A stretch of 64,000 nucleotides of DNA from Asparagopsis taxiformis. Lineage: Eukaryota; Rhodophyta; Florideophyceae; Bonnemaisoniales; Bonnemaisoniaceae. Every line of letters begins with the position of its first letter. Positions within the stretch are counted from its first letter, which is position 1. The notes under the pieces were generated by a model. It saw nothing but the letters and a program-made list of their open reading frames with translations, did no database searches and was not told the origin of the DNA. This document shows, in pieces, positions 1-10,638 of the stretch. The stretch covers positions 24,534 through 88,533 of the forward strand of contig JALQPE010002512.1 in NCBI GenBank assembly GCA_030407315.1, written 5' to 3'. Made by a program: the position numbers and the translations under genes.

Positions 1-804
1 GGGGAGTTATCCGGTCGGGAGTTGATGTCACTCCCGGAGGTGCGGCGGCTAGCCAATGAGATTGGTGATGGTACGGTTACTTCCGTCTTCGTGTCGGCCA
101 ATGGCCGTTTCCTTGTGGATTCTGCGTTGGAGACGCTTGCGCTCACGTGCGCCACGTTGGCCAATCGCTATAAGCAGGGACGCGAGCAGCGTAATGCCGC
201 CCGAGAGCGCCTCCGTGCGGAGCGAGGGCGACGCCGCGTGGCGGATAAGGAGATAGAGGCCGCACGCCTGGAAACCGCAGAGTTGCGTACCCGGATTGGG
301 GAGTTGGAAGGCGAATTGGACGACGCTAGGCGTCTGCTGGAGCAAGCGGCTTCAGCCACGCGCGATATTCCCGGAGAGGGTGGCGAAGAGGCGGCTCAGC
401 CTGGTTACTCACGTCGTCGTGCCAGGTCTCCCGACGAGGGTCTTCCCGATCGCAATGTGCGCACTCGTCTTCATTCCCCTGAGGGTGCCGCTTTTGCTCG
501 TAATCCTTTGCTTGCGCAATTGGATACCCGACTAGGGTCGCCTGAGTCGCCAGATGTTTCTCCGCGTTCCGCGTCCGTCCCTGGAGTTGGGTTACCCGCA
601 CCTGCGGTCGGGCCTTCACATGGCCCTGTGCCTGCCCGTCGTCGGGGTAGCGGTGCTATTCCGCAGCGCGGCTTGCGTCGCAATCCCACCTTCGCTAGGG
701 TTCCACCCCGTCATCCTCGTCCATCGACGAACGTGCGTGCATTTGCCCCTACGGCACCCTCCGCATCCCAGCGGCCTCGGCCTTCGAGCCATTATCGTCG
801 CTAG
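1..804 (+). CDS. gag-like coiled-coil protein, 5' end outside window
   Basis: The frame is open from base 1, so the N-terminus lies left of the window; the first ATG inside is at 25. About 267 residues are visible. Residues 50-125 are charged, heptad-like and rich in Arg, Glu and Leu, consistent with a coiled coil. The last 130 residues are rich in Ser, Pro and Arg with several basic clusters. No zinc knuckle, protease or polymerase motif is present. The architecture (coiled coil, then an Arg/Ser-rich tail) resembles the C-terminal third of the protein at 36,277-38,862, so I infer a structural gag-type gene of an LTR element, but no direct sequence match was established. It ends 172 bp before the CACTA terminus at 977. 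It could also be an unrelated host coiled-coil protein. Confidence 0.45.
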   Translation, partial: GELSGRELMSLPEVRRLANEIGDGTVTSVFVSANGRFLVDSALETLALTCATLANRYKQGREQRNAARERLRAERGRRRVADKEIEAARLETAELRTRIGELEGELDDARRLLEQAASATRDIPGEGGEEAAQPGYSRRRARSPDEGLPDRNVRTRLHSPEGAAFARNPLLAQLDTRLGSPESPDVSPRSASVPGVGLPAPAVGPSHGPVPARRRGSGAIPQRGLRRNPTFARVPPRHPRPSTNVRAFAPTAPSASQRPRPSSHYRR

Positions 805-976
805 GGACAGGCAATTGCCTCCGCACAAACCTCTAAGGGTAGTTTGAATACGCTTTTGCGTTGCGCCTTCGTTCATCAGATAGTCTTGAGGCACCTCTGA
901 GGTACATTAAAGATGCATCATCATGATGACGTATGGATTGTTTGTTGAAGAAGCCCTGTTAGCCAGATTTTCATTT

Positions 977-1350
977 CACTACGGTGTTGAAAAGAGGGCC
1001 TCAGACAGTACGGTGAGACAGTGATTTTTACTGTCTGAGACAGTAAAAATCACTATGCGGCAAATGAAAATTAATGCCACACTTGGAGACAGTGATTTGC
1101 ACTGTCTGGCAGACAGTACGGAACACTGTCTGCAGACAGTAAAAAACACTGTCTCACAGTACTGTCTGAGGCAGTGAATGGAGACAGTAAAAATTAATGA
1201 TTTATTCAATAGTTGGATATGATGTAATTTACTGTACTGGGCAGTGTTGGCGGATAGTGTTTTGTATTGGCCAAGGCAACATGGCCGGATAGTGAAATAC
1301 GCTGCCTGGGACAATAGATGGAACCAACACGGTGCACTGTCCTGGGCAGT
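977..1350 (+). repeat. CACTA terminus and CAGT/ACTG subterminal inverted motifs
   Basis: After the terminal CACTA, short motifs such as GACAGT and ACTGTC recur in both orientations every 10-30 bp, forming many small hairpins. The segment 34,657-35,045 is almost identical. Subterminal repeats of this kind are the usual transposase-binding region in CACTA elements; that role is inferred here. Confidence 0.75.
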
Positions 1351-1838
1351 ACCTGGAGACAGTGATTTTCACTGTCCTGGGCAACACCTGTAGACAGTAC
1401 TTTGTGCTGCCCTGGGCAACACCTGTAGACAGCACTTTGTGCTGCCCTGGGCAACACCTGTAGACAGCACTTTGTGCTGCCCTGGGCAACACCTGTAGAC
1501 AGTACTTTGTGCTGCCCTGGGCAGCATCTGGAGACAGTATTTCGTGCTGCCCTGGGCAGCACCTGTAGACAGTACTTTGTGCTGCCCTGGGCAGCATCTG
1601 GAGACAGTATTTCGTGCTGCCCTGGGCAGCACCTGTAGACAGTATTTTGTGCTGCCCTGGGCAGCACCTGTAGACAATACTTTGTGCTGCCCTGGGCAGC
1701 ACCTGGATACAGTGATTTCCACTGTCCTGGGCAGCACCTAGAGACAGTGTTTCGTGCTGCCCTGGGCAGCACCTGGAGACAGTATTTCGTGCTGCCTTGG
1801 GCAGCACCTGGAGACAGTAAAAGTAGTGTCCTGATATA
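1351..1838 (+). repeat. 35-bp tandem array with palindromic core, 14 units
   Basis: Units start at 1351, 1386, 1421 and so on to 1806 with no change of register. Each holds a core GTGCTGCCC-T-GGGCAGCAC, a 9-bp inverted repeat around one base, followed by a spacer such as ACCTGTAGACAGT. Minus-strand frames through it stay open only because the unit is read repeatedly; it is not coding. Confidence 0.9.
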
Positions 1839-3632
1839 GTAAAATTCGGTGTCTGGGAGTGGTGGATGAGATGGAGCGTCATGCTGTCGTGGGCATCTTT
1901 TTGGGGTAGAGGAAGGCAGTTCTAGCGCTATGAGGATGGGGCATGGACGGTATTCATATGGGAATGGACAGAATAGTACGGCTAGGAATTTTTATTTCGT
2001 AGTGACTATGAGCTAGCGAGAGGTATACGCGGTAGGATAGGTAGCAATCTAAGAGGGTGCGATATGGGAAGCTTCACTCCGGATTTGTTTATTTGCGCAG
2101 GCTACATTGAGAATAAACAATCCCTATGTTAAAAATGCTACTACAACTAACACTATTCCGACGAGTAAAACTAAAACTACTAGAAAAGTCTACAAATCTA
2201 TAACCTGATTGAGCTGCATGAATAAGCTAGGAAATGAAGAGAAGAAGAAAAAATGATGTAGAGAAAGGAAACAAGTTAGTGACGTTGAATTGGAGAGGGA
2301 AATTGATGGTGATTAGGAGACTAACGTACCTTAACAAATACCATTGCATCCCAAATTGAGATATGTACTCACAGGCAGAAAAGAAAAGAAAAGAAAAGTA
2401 GTGGAGAAGTGGTAAGAGAGAAAGATAAATGAAAGTAGAGGTGGAACACTCACCGACTGAAAACCTGAGAAAGAGAAAACGAATAGAAAACTGGGTTAGT
2501 GGCGTGAGTTGTGGAAACGTACCATCATGGTTCATATCCGTCGGAGACAAAGCAACAACTTTGGCCTTGGAAGCAGTATTGATGATCTACAACTTACGCT
2601 TTGGAAGCAGTATAGATGATCTATACAGCTTCCACGGCCAAGGTTGTTGCTTTGTTTCCGACGGATATGAAGATGGAAACAGGGATTTCCAGAATCTGTT
2701 GTTTAAGTAGCACTCTGCGGGCGGAAATGACGTGTAGGAGAACAATAGAGGGATGAATTTGAAACGGAGCGGTGCGATGGGAGGCCCAGAAAAACGATAC
2801 CTAGGGTGCGAATTATGCTTTGAAGCACATGACCTGGCAGAACAGGCGCAAAATTATTGTATCTTCTACCGCCTTCTCTAGTCTATAATGACGTCATCAC
2901 TACAGAAATATAGGATAAACACTAGCATATGGGGCCTAAAGGAAAGGGTGAGGCGAGGAGTAGGAAAAATGGCGCACTTTCCTGGACGAGGAGTCCGCGC
3001 TTCTAGTGATGATTTGGACGGTATATATCGATGACGTTATTGCATGCTCTGAGCACACTTGGCAGGCAGTCAAAGCAGGCCAGGTGGATGTGGGCGGCTA
3101 GGAAACAGCAGTGTGGGAGAAATTTTATAATTTTCATGTTGCAAGCGAGCAGTGAATCTGCATTGCAATATATAAATTTATGCTAATTTAAGATATCACA
3201 CCGAGTACGATTCAACGAGAGATCGTGCTTTCAACTTGTAAATAGGGCCGAAAATGTGGTATAGTATACGAGTAGGAAGTACGTGTATGAGAAAATCATA
3301 TTCAGTATTAGTGCCTAGAGCATCACTGCAAAATAAACGGCCGTTTTCCGGAAATGGATACATCTTGGCTGGGTTTGTGGTTAGGGAATGCGATACAAGA
3401 TAGCAAAACGATGTTGAGTCCGGATGAAATAGCAATCAATGTGCATAAAGCAATGAGCATAGGGCAAAGCATTGTGGTGAACCAGTTCATTGGATCGAAT
3501 GAAAGCCTGGAAAGGTTTCGTAACGGTTAAAAGTAGTAGTACTGTATTGAGATAGTAGTCATGTCGTAGAAGTTTAGAGTTGTATTCTATGCAACAAAAC
3601 TGAGCGAAGAAGAAAAGAACAAAAACGTCAAG
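1839..3632 (+). other. Non-coding leader of transposon A
   Basis: A+T-rich sequence with no convincing gene. It contains the hairpin at 2,531-2,671. The rest shows nothing recognisable apart from purine-rich patches near 2,380-2,480. The transposase promoter probably lies in its last few hundred bases, but no motif could be identified with confidence. Confidence 0.6.
2531..2671. repeat. Long inverted repeat upstream of transposase A
   Basis: Arms 2,531-2,574 and 2,628-2,671 are nearly perfect inverted copies (44 bp, a few mismatches) around a 53-bp loop. The loop contains two direct copies of a TTGGAAGCAGTAT motif with a GATGATCTA tail. It lies about 960 bp before the transposase start. Comparable palindromes precede the transposases at 14,407-14,480 and 60,206-60,275. 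Confidence 0.9.
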
Positions 3633-6600
3633 ATGGCTCCGAGACGGACTCCTATTCGAAAGAAAACCACAAGTCGTAGGACAAAGGCGAGATTCGATTC
3701 ACTCAATGTGGCCAGTCCCAGTAAACAGCTTCCTGGGAAACTGCAGGGAGAAATCCGCAGCAGTGATGCAGCCTGCATGAACAAAGAAATCCCGAGAGGT
3801 AATGAGCTACGACGTGAGTGTGCCACAGATGACGTATTGGAGTCCCTAATCCCTATGGGTGACACAATAGAAGGTTGTATTGATGTGTACAGCAACAACG
3901 ATGAAGCTGGAAGTGACATCTGCGTAGCATCGAGCACGCTAATGGAATCGGAAGAAGCAACCGAACAAGGTTCTGATTCCATTTCAACTGGAGGCCCGAT
4001 AGACCGAAATGCTGGGGATGAAGCATGTGGTGATTTCAAGGCATTACTACAATGGCCTGCGATGTATGGGGCTCTTCAGCTGAGTGGAACTCAAAGAATG
4101 ACAAGAGCCCACTATGAAGGTACCCTGTTCGGAATGAATTTCCGCAGAGATCCAAGTGAGCATGTCCCGTCGGACTCTGTGATGCGACAGAAGATACTAC
4201 CATTCTTGAGGAAACACTGCTATGCAAAGAGCTGTGACATAGAGTTTCCGATAGACCTTCGAAAGAGCGGAGCAAGAGCTGCACAGCATCGAGGTGCAGT
4301 AGAAACCCGTGGAACAACAGATGACAGAGACAATTGTGGAGGAATGGCGAAAGTTCGTATTGTACTCCCAAGCACATGGGCTCTGAAAGATGTCCAGACT
4401 CGACCAATCTTTAAAGCATTCCGCAGTGATGCGAACAATCGAAGCTCGGAAGGAGAAAAATCAACCGCAGAGTGCAGCATTGAAGATTCGTTCATTGCAA
4501 AGTGCAGGAGGGGTGTTTTGAGCGACCCATTCGTTCGCACAGCAGTTGTTCCCATTGACAGCGATGGGAAAAAGGGTTTGAAGCACATTTATGTACCTGA
4601 TGGAACAGCAATTCGAATCCGATGTCATCCAGGAGCTCGTCAGGTTGCCGTCATCGAAAGAGCAAAAGGGTTCAGGAAGAATGACAGAGATGGTGGGAAA
4701 CCGAAGAGGAGAAGAGTGGCGGTTACGTCGTTGTGGGAACTTCATGCTAGGACCATAGTTACCTATGAGGCTCGACACGACGGTGAGCATGATGTGCATG
4801 TCGAAAAATATCTGCAGCCGCGAATGTCACATCTATTGGAATGGGAGAGGCAGCATGCTCTGCGAGTGATATCGCAATGTGTAATCGGAGCAGGAGCCAA
4901 GGGAAAAGGAACACGAGCTGGGGACGTGATAACCGTTCTATTACCAATTGGAATGGAAGAGGGTGATATTGTTCCACACGTCGTATTGGTGAACAGGTAT
5001 TTCAAAGAGCAGGTCGGAGAAGCATCCACCATGTTACTTTGCTTTTCACCGGGCGCGAGCTTTGCTGAAGCCAGAAACCCGCCCGATAGACTAGGAAGCC
5101 CCAACTATGAAGAAATTCGTGTTTCAGGGGTGTTCTCGGATGGTTTCGGAGACCACAGGTCGCAATGGCACCCAGCGTCTCCGCGAGAAGATGCACCATG
5201 TTGGGGAAAGCTGGAGGATGGTCGAAACTACTTTGTTTACCGATTTCTCCTTTACACGGATGACTTTGAACCATTCACAAGCAGGAAGGGAAGTTTTGGT
5301 GGATGCTATATGTTACCTCTCAATCTACCGCCTCGGAAAAGGGGAAGCTACCAAGCGGTTCGAGTGATTGGTTTGCCACCTCCGGGAGTGTCCACAAATT
5401 GTGTATTGCGATATATCGTTCAAGATATAGTGCGAGGAAGCACAGAGGGTTTCCCAACGAAAAATGCAGAGGGAGAAGATGTTGTGGTATTTCTAGACCC
5501 AGTGGGGAGCATTAGAGACTATCCTGCAGTTTCACATACCCTGGATGTTCTTGGACACACATCAAACTCTCCGTGCCACATCTGCAGTTTCCGCAAATAT
5601 GACCTGAGCAGTACTGGTGGCACGAAGAATGCATACACTTCGGTAGTGAACGGGCAAACATCGACGCATGCCAGGAGCAAGTATCGGAATGCATCGACAC
5701 GTAAGGATGCCACAGAAACCCAACTTCGCACTCTCGGACTGGCTGCAGAAGAAGGGGAAGATTTACCATTTCATGTCCTGAGCACTTCCTTGGAAGCAGT
5801 GCAGGAAGAAGTACCGAAGACGGAAAACGGAGTTTCAGTTGTCCCAGCAATTTTTGACCCGTACCGTTCCGCAGTGATAGCACCTCACCATCTATTGTCT
5901 GGACTGGCACAAGATGTACTGAACGCTTGTATTTCAGCTGCCAGCCCACGAATTCGAGAGGTAGCTGAATTGCAAATTCTGGGCGCTCTGAAGAAGTTCA
6001 GGATGGGAAGGCAGAACCGTTTATTTGGAACCAACAATCTGCTTTCCATGAACATGAGTGACATATTCAGTGTGCTGCTGATAGCACCTATGGCATTCGA
6101 AAACGCAGCTCGAATGATGGATGGGAAAGGGGAAGGTCATCGTGAAAAATTTGATGGGGCCGTCAAACTAGTAGTGATGTTTCAGAAGCTGGTTTCGTGT
6201 ATTAGTTTCATGCCCGTATGGTGGAAAGACGGTCCACATGAAGTAGAGACGGCTGACGGAGAAGGTGGCAGGAATGAATACATTCTGGGAAGAACCGTAG
6301 ACTACGTGGAGACGTTGAATGAGTATTGTCGGAGAGTGAAGGGAGCAGGAGCACATTTGGACAAGCCTATTGTTCATCGTCTTGTCGAGTTTTGTGTTCA
6401 TACGCTTCCTGCCTACGGCTCTGTGAAGCACGTGCAGGAGCTTATATTCGAACGGATGCATCAGCCGCTGAAGAAAGGTGTGAGAATGTCCAATCACCAA
6501 AGCGAACAGCTTTCAGTGCTGGAATTAGTTCTTGCGGATGACTGGCAGACGAGAGTGGCCATTGTTTTGCGCGAAATCGGCATGGAGCCACAACATTGGT

Positions 6601-7436
6601 CCTCGTCCGAATGCTCTCAAATGGTCAACGTTCTTTCACAGGAGCTAGGGAGAGAAATAGATGTGGAAGACGAGGTAGTGAAAAACTGCTTCCAGGAACC
6701 GGTTCTCCAGCTTCTCTCCCAGCGTCGAGGAAAGATATTGTCGGCGGATGGTGAAATTGTGACGTGGAGAGGGCATGGAGGTATATCTATTGACGAGGTC
6801 AAGGAGTTCATGAATGGAAAATGTGATATGGCAGAGGGTGCTGTAGGTGTTTTCAAACGGTTCTTTACCGAAAGGTACGGAAGCGGAACAAGCGGGTGTG
6901 GAAAGTATGCCGAATGGGTGAGAAGAGTTTCTAGAAGCACTACGACAGAGTGGGGAAGGAAAACAGTGCAGAGGTCTGGCTCTCTAGAATCAGGAGCTAT
7001 CATCCATGCTGTTTGCCCTGAACAGAGGACATGTGAGGATGGTGCAACTTCACAAGCGATTCTGTACCCGGCGTCTCGTCTCACATCAGAGATAATGCGG
7101 GGAAGAATTAATTATGAACCGCGGTTTTTTATTGTTCTAGCGTTCTTTATCCTGAGGAACGAGAGTGCGAGAGATGAGCAAGGTACAGCTTATGGAGTTT
7201 GCCTGGGTTTGCAAAAAACTGATGAAGGAGTGTTCAAGGTCGAAGAGAGGCGACGAACAGTAATTGTGGAGATGAGTGAGGGAGTCACTGAGGTGTTTGG
7301 TATGCACTATTGCAATGGGAGTGTATGCGAATATGATGAGAACATGAGGGAGGTAAGGCACGGACCCGGACTGCTGGAGGGTGGAGAGATATATGCACTA
7401 TGTAGGCGAGACGGATTTCCACCGAGGGCTGCATGA
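3633..7436 (+). CDS. CACTA/Plavaka-like transposase A, 1267 aa
   Basis: A single uninterrupted frame. The ATG at 3,633 follows CAAG and opens a basic N-terminus with RKK and RRTK clusters, likely a nuclear signal. Residues about 615-655 hold DPVG, a DYPAVSHTLD stretch and a Cys-x2-Cys pair (C648, C651), matching the block before the zinc motif of Plavaka/CACTA-type transposases. Near residue 740 follows a DPYRSAV..HHLLSGL block, and later an ERMHQPLKK block; equivalent blocks occur in transposase B (EPLHNLHLG and YEHSHLLFK). I infer excision and insertion of family A. AATAAA at 7,449 may be its polyadenylation signal. A diverged, broken relative lies at 61,113-63,293. The catalytic acidic residues cannot be assigned without an alignment. 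Confidence 0.75.
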   Translation: MAPRRTPIRKKTTSRRTKARFDSLNVASPSKQLPGKLQGEIRSSDAACMNKEIPRGNELRRECATDDVLESLIPMGDTIEGCIDVYSNNDEAGSDICVASSTLMESEEATEQGSDSISTGGPIDRNAGDEACGDFKALLQWPAMYGALQLSGTQRMTRAHYEGTLFGMNFRRDPSEHVPSDSVMRQKILPFLRKHCYAKSCDIEFPIDLRKSGARAAQHRGAVETRGTTDDRDNCGGMAKVRIVLPSTWALKDVQTRPIFKAFRSDANNRSSEGEKSTAECSIEDSFIAKCRRGVLSDPFVRTAVVPIDSDGKKGLKHIYVPDGTAIRIRCHPGARQVAVIERAKGFRKNDRDGGKPKRRRVAVTSLWELHARTIVTYEARHDGEHDVHVEKYLQPRMSHLLEWERQHALRVISQCVIGAGAKGKGTRAGDVITVLLPIGMEEGDIVPHVVLVNRYFKEQVGEASTMLLCFSPGASFAEARNPPDRLGSPNYEEIRVSGVFSDGFGDHRSQWHPASPREDAPCWGKLEDGRNYFVYRFLLYTDDFEPFTSRKGSFGGCYMLPLNLPPRKRGSYQAVRVIGLPPPGVSTNCVLRYIVQDIVRGSTEGFPTKNAEGEDVVVFLDPVGSIRDYPAVSHTLDVLGHTSNSPCHICSFRKYDLSSTGGTKNAYTSVVNGQTSTHARSKYRNASTRKDATETQLRTLGLAAEEGEDLPFHVLSTSLEAVQEEVPKTENGVSVVPAIFDPYRSAVIAPHHLLSGLAQDVLNACISAASPRIREVAELQILGALKKFRMGRQNRLFGTNNLLSMNMSDIFSVLLIAPMAFENAARMMDGKGEGHREKFDGAVKLVVMFQKLVSCISFMPVWWKDGPHEVETADGEGGRNEYILGRTVDYVETLNEYCRRVKGAGAHLDKPIVHRLVEFCVHTLPAYGSVKHVQELIFERMHQPLKKGVRMSNHQSEQLSVLELVLADDWQTRVAIVLREIGMEPQHWSSSECSQMVNVLSQELGREIDVEDEVVKNCFQEPVLQLLSQRRGKILSADGEIVTWRGHGGISIDEVKEFMNGKCDMAEGAVGVFKRFFTERYGSGTSGCGKYAEWVRRVSRSTTTEWGRKTVQRSGSLESGAIIHAVCPEQRTCEDGATSQAILYPASRLTSEIMRGRINYEPRFFIVLAFFILRNESARDEQGTAYGVCLGLQKTDEGVFKVEERRRTVIVEMSEGVTEVFGMHYCNGSVCEYDENMREVRHGPGLLEGGEIYALCRRDGFPPRAA

Positions 7437-7556
7437 TTTCTAGAGAAGAATAAAATGAATAACCAGATGCATCACATATGAATTGTACACTCTAGGGGGA
7501 TGGTGGATTGGTGCGAAGTAGTGGGGAGAGGATCTGAGAGGATGGAGGGAGGTATG

Positions 7557-7849
7557 CTTACAGCAAAGTCATCGTTACGATGACTTTGCTGTAAGAAAAC
7601 GTTGCCATTACAGTGGCCAAGAATTTTTTACCGGGTAAAAAAATCGTGGCAGCTGTAATGATTTGCTTTCTTACAGCAAAGTCATCGTTACAATGACTTT
7701 GCTGTAAGGAACCGTTTCCTTGCAGTGGCCGAAGAATTTTTTACCGGGTAAAAATCGGCCACAATTTTTTACCCGGTAAAGAAATCATGGCTGCTGTAAT
7801 GTTTTCTTTTCTTACAGCAAAGTCATCGTAACGATGACTTTGCTGTAAG
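7557..7849. repeat. Three copies of a 39-bp palindrome
   Basis: Palindromes at 7,557-7,595, 7,670-7,708 and 7,811-7,849 each read CTTACAGCAAAGTCATCGT, one central base, then the inverse, with one or two changes. Between them a TTTTTTACC..GGTAAA motif occurs in both orientations. They fill the gap between the transposase and ParB-like genes. They could be protein-binding sites or transcription stops; the bases alone do not decide. Confidence 0.9.
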
Positions 7850-8679
7850 AAAACGTTTCATTACAGCAAATTCATCGATTGTTAAGGTTAAGTAACCAAC
7901 TTTAGGATGTCCAGAGGACCTGCTCGTTGTAAGGAATATTGATCAACTGACGAAGAGGAAGCATTTTGAATCGACTAGGGTAGGAACGCAATGAGATTTG
8001 GTATGCAAGAAAACTGAATCGCAGTAGTGAATAGGTAGTTGAAATGAATTCATATTGATGTTCTTTGGTGTATTGTCCATTGGAGCACATTGAAAACCAT
8101 TTATATGATCACCGTTTAAATAGTCTATGAATCCTTTGCAGCCGAGTACGCCAATAGGAAGAAATTCAAGCAGTGGCCTGCACGGGAACCGTTTATTTGT
8201 GAGTAGCAAAAGTTAGTGTAGAAATGAATTTTTCACACTTGTAGGAGAGGTGGATCGTAGTAAATGTATAAAACTCACGTAGAATCGATTGATAGGAATC
8301 AATAGTATGGAAGAAGAAGCGAGGTGGAGAGTGTGGATGAAATAGGTTGTTGGAATATGAATGATAATTGACGTGGTGAGGTAAACGGGTTCGATTGCAT
8401 TATATGCGCTAGAGGTACATACTATTAGGTGTAGATTGATGGAAAGGGCTAAACGCTTTGTGGAGGTATCATGATCAGGTAGAGTCAGAGGTGCTGAGCG
8501 GGTGCTGCGTAAGGTTCATCAGGACTGAAGGTAGGTAGGGGATGTCTTGTCCGGACAGTATATGAGAGGAAGCTGAGAGACGGGAAGCGCACTCGGAGGT
8601 ACCACAATTGTGGATTTCATCGTCTACACAACATTTGAACAGAGAACCGATTGAACGAACTGAGATTGCAGGGATTACA
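7850..8679 (+). other. Non-coding region before the ParB-like gene
   Basis: A+T-rich, with only short open frames on either strand and no repeat of note. It probably contains the promoter of the gene starting at 8,680. Confidence 0.5.
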
Positions 8680-10638
8680 ATGGGAGACAATAGTATCATG
8701 AATACTACAGCGGAGAAGAGCAATTCTCCTTCTGCTGAAGAGAAAAGCATCACTATTGCTCAGTACAGCTCTTCTAAAGTGCAAGTTGATCCTCGCAAAG
8801 TGAAGTTTCCGACAGTGACCTCCCGTTTGGTGCGACCGGGTCGTGTAAACGAACTGGCCAGCATTTTCATGGATAGAGGTGTCTCTACCACTGGAACTAT
8901 GATTACAGTCTGCAAAATGGAAGATAACGAAGGAGACGAGTTTTACTGCATCGATGGCTCTCATCGCATAGCTGCTCTGCAACTATGCCTGGAGAAGTAC
9001 TCAGGAAAGAACAGGGATTCCTTGGAATTGGTTTGGGTACAACAGTTGATTGCGCCGAACGGGCGTCTAATTTTCGATGCGCTGGAGGTTCTGAAACTGT
9101 CTCTCGAAGCCAATATACAAACTCACGATGTCGCTTCTGTGAGCATTGCCGACAATGTCTGTGCGGTCATAGAGTTTCTCAGGTTTTCCAACCAGATGGA
9201 TCTTCCTGTTGTCCGGCTTATTCCTATTCTGAAAGAAGTGAGCTATATTCTGCCGTCCGACAGGAACCGTTCGGAGAACTCGTATAGGCAGTACATCAAC
9301 ATTGCGAAGGGGTTCAATCGCACAGACAGCGTTGCTTTCGTGTACTGGAGCTCTATCCCTAGCGTTTACAATGCTTTGGATAGGAACAGAGAAATCGAGG
9401 ATGCAAGAACCGAGGGAAGAGATCCGGACTTTTCTCGAATTGACTCTGCCGATATGTACGGGTGCGTGCTCGATCTTGTCAATAACGCAATATTCCGCAA
9501 TGGCACGGACGGACGCGGGACGCGCGATAAGGAGTGGTTCCAGTGGTTTGTGCTCGAGATGACAGCGTCGTGGACAAAGATGAGGAGGAAGAGAGGACTT
9601 GTCAGAAATATCGGAAGCGGAAGCCCGTTCACGATGCGCACTTGGCTACTGGCTCTGTTGGCCATCTATGATATGGCAGAGGTCGTCCGCAAGTGGTTGA
9701 ACTCTGCAACGATGGAGGAATTCGTGCGAACGGATTTGGCAGCAGAAAACGCGAAGGAGGTCGGGGATAATGATCATCGCATTGGAGAGCGCATTGTATT
9801 CGTCCTTGTCGACTTTCATGACGACGTGGTAGACAGAAGCAGTCTGAGAACCAAGAAAGGGATGTTTACAAACAGTTTTTACGACAAACTGGAATATGCT
9901 ACCGGGACAAAGGCAATGCAGGAGACGAAAGCGGAGGAGGAGAGGGAACGGAATCGCATGACCCCCGGAGAAATAGAAAAAGCACTTGTTGCTGGCGCCA
10001 AAGCAGAAGAGGAAGAAGCACCTACTGCCGCAGAACAGGGAAATAATTCTACAGAGAAGGAAACGGTGGAAACTCCTGGTCCTGTTCAGGCAGAAGAAGG
10101 AGTATCTGCCGAAGCCCAAGTAGAGCAGGGAGTTTCTGCTGTTGTGGAGGAAGAACAGGAAATTACTCCAAATGTGGTGGCTGAAGAAGTGATTCCTGCT
10201 GTCGCGACGAAAGCAATAGAAGAGGCACCTCTGAGCACTCCGAAAGAAGCAGAAGACCGTCCTGCCGCAGCAAAAGAGAGAGGACAGGAACGTCCTGCCA
10301 CGCGTCTTGCAGCAGCTGAGAAGAGGGAAGCAGAACGTCTTGCTGTTCTCCAAAAAGAACAGGAACGGCTTTCAGCTTCAAAGGCAGAGCGGGAAAGTCG
10401 TGCCAGGGATAATTCGCCGGGAAGGATTGTCAGAGAAGATCTTCCTCAGGGAAGGAAACAAAGCGGCGATACGCAAAGTCTGGATATCAACTTGGACAAT
10501 AGTGGTCGCATGGACATAGACACGACTGGACAACAAGCGGGAGATGCGCAGAACCGCTCTGTGCTATTGAAACTTCGAATCAAGACACCAGAAACTGTTG
10601 AAGCACTGGAATTGGCCCTGAGGGGCTCAATTACGTGA
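8680..10638 (+). CDS. ParB/sulfiredoxin-like domain protein, 652 aa
   Basis: The frame is open further upstream but its first ATG is at 8,680. Residues 33-105 resemble a ParB/Srx-type domain: a VDPRKVKFP start and the signature IDGSHRIAAL at 91-100 (the G-x-x-R-x-x-A loop). A helical region of about 300 residues follows. It can be aligned by eye to the ParB-like half of the 1308-residue B protein, for example RLRWVTQP against ELVWVQQ. Residues about 420-610 are Glu/Ala/Lys-rich with degenerate repeats, probably coiled coil or disordered. It is the second gene of CACTA element A, on the transposase strand, about 1.2 kb downstream. ParB-like domains bind nucleotides and DNA and in phages often accompany DNA-modification genes. 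A transposition accessory or DNA-modification role is inference. Confidence 0.65.
   Translation: MGDNSIMNTTAEKSNSPSAEEKSITIAQYSSSKVQVDPRKVKFPTVTSRLVRPGRVNELASIFMDRGVSTTGTMITVCKMEDNEGDEFYCIDGSHRIAALQLCLEKYSGKNRDSLELVWVQQLIAPNGRLIFDALEVLKLSLEANIQTHDVASVSIADNVCAVIEFLRFSNQMDLPVVRLIPILKEVSYILPSDRNRSENSYRQYINIAKGFNRTDSVAFVYWSSIPSVYNALDRNREIEDARTEGRDPDFSRIDSADMYGCVLDLVNNAIFRNGTDGRGTRDKEWFQWFVLEMTASWTKMRRKRGLVRNIGSGSPFTMRTWLLALLAIYDMAEVVRKWLNSATMEEFVRTDLAAENAKEVGDNDHRIGERIVFVLVDFHDDVVDRSSLRTKKGMFTNSFYDKLEYATGTKAMQETKAEEERERNRMTPGEIEKALVAGAKAEEEEAPTAAEQGNNSTEKETVETPGPVQAEEGVSAEAQVEQGVSAVVEEEQEITPNVVAEEVIPAVATKAIEEAPLSTPKEAEDRPAAAKERGQERPATRLAAAEKREAERLAVLQKEQERLSASKAERESRARDNSPGRIVREDLPQGRKQSGDTQSLDINLDNSGRMDIDTTGQQAGDAQNRSVLLKLRIKTPETVEALELALRGSIT

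Noticed and set aside
1351..1838. Possible CRISPR array
   Set aside because: Units are contiguous with no unique spacers, in a eukaryotic transposon end; no cas genes are present.
1206..1882. Long minus-strand open frames of Cys/Gln/Gly-rich repeats
   Set aside because: They are translations of the 35-bp tandem array, open in several frames at once, with no other coding feature.
2429..2710. 93-codon plus-strand frame
   Set aside because: It reads through both arms of the hairpin, so its openness follows from the inverted repeat.
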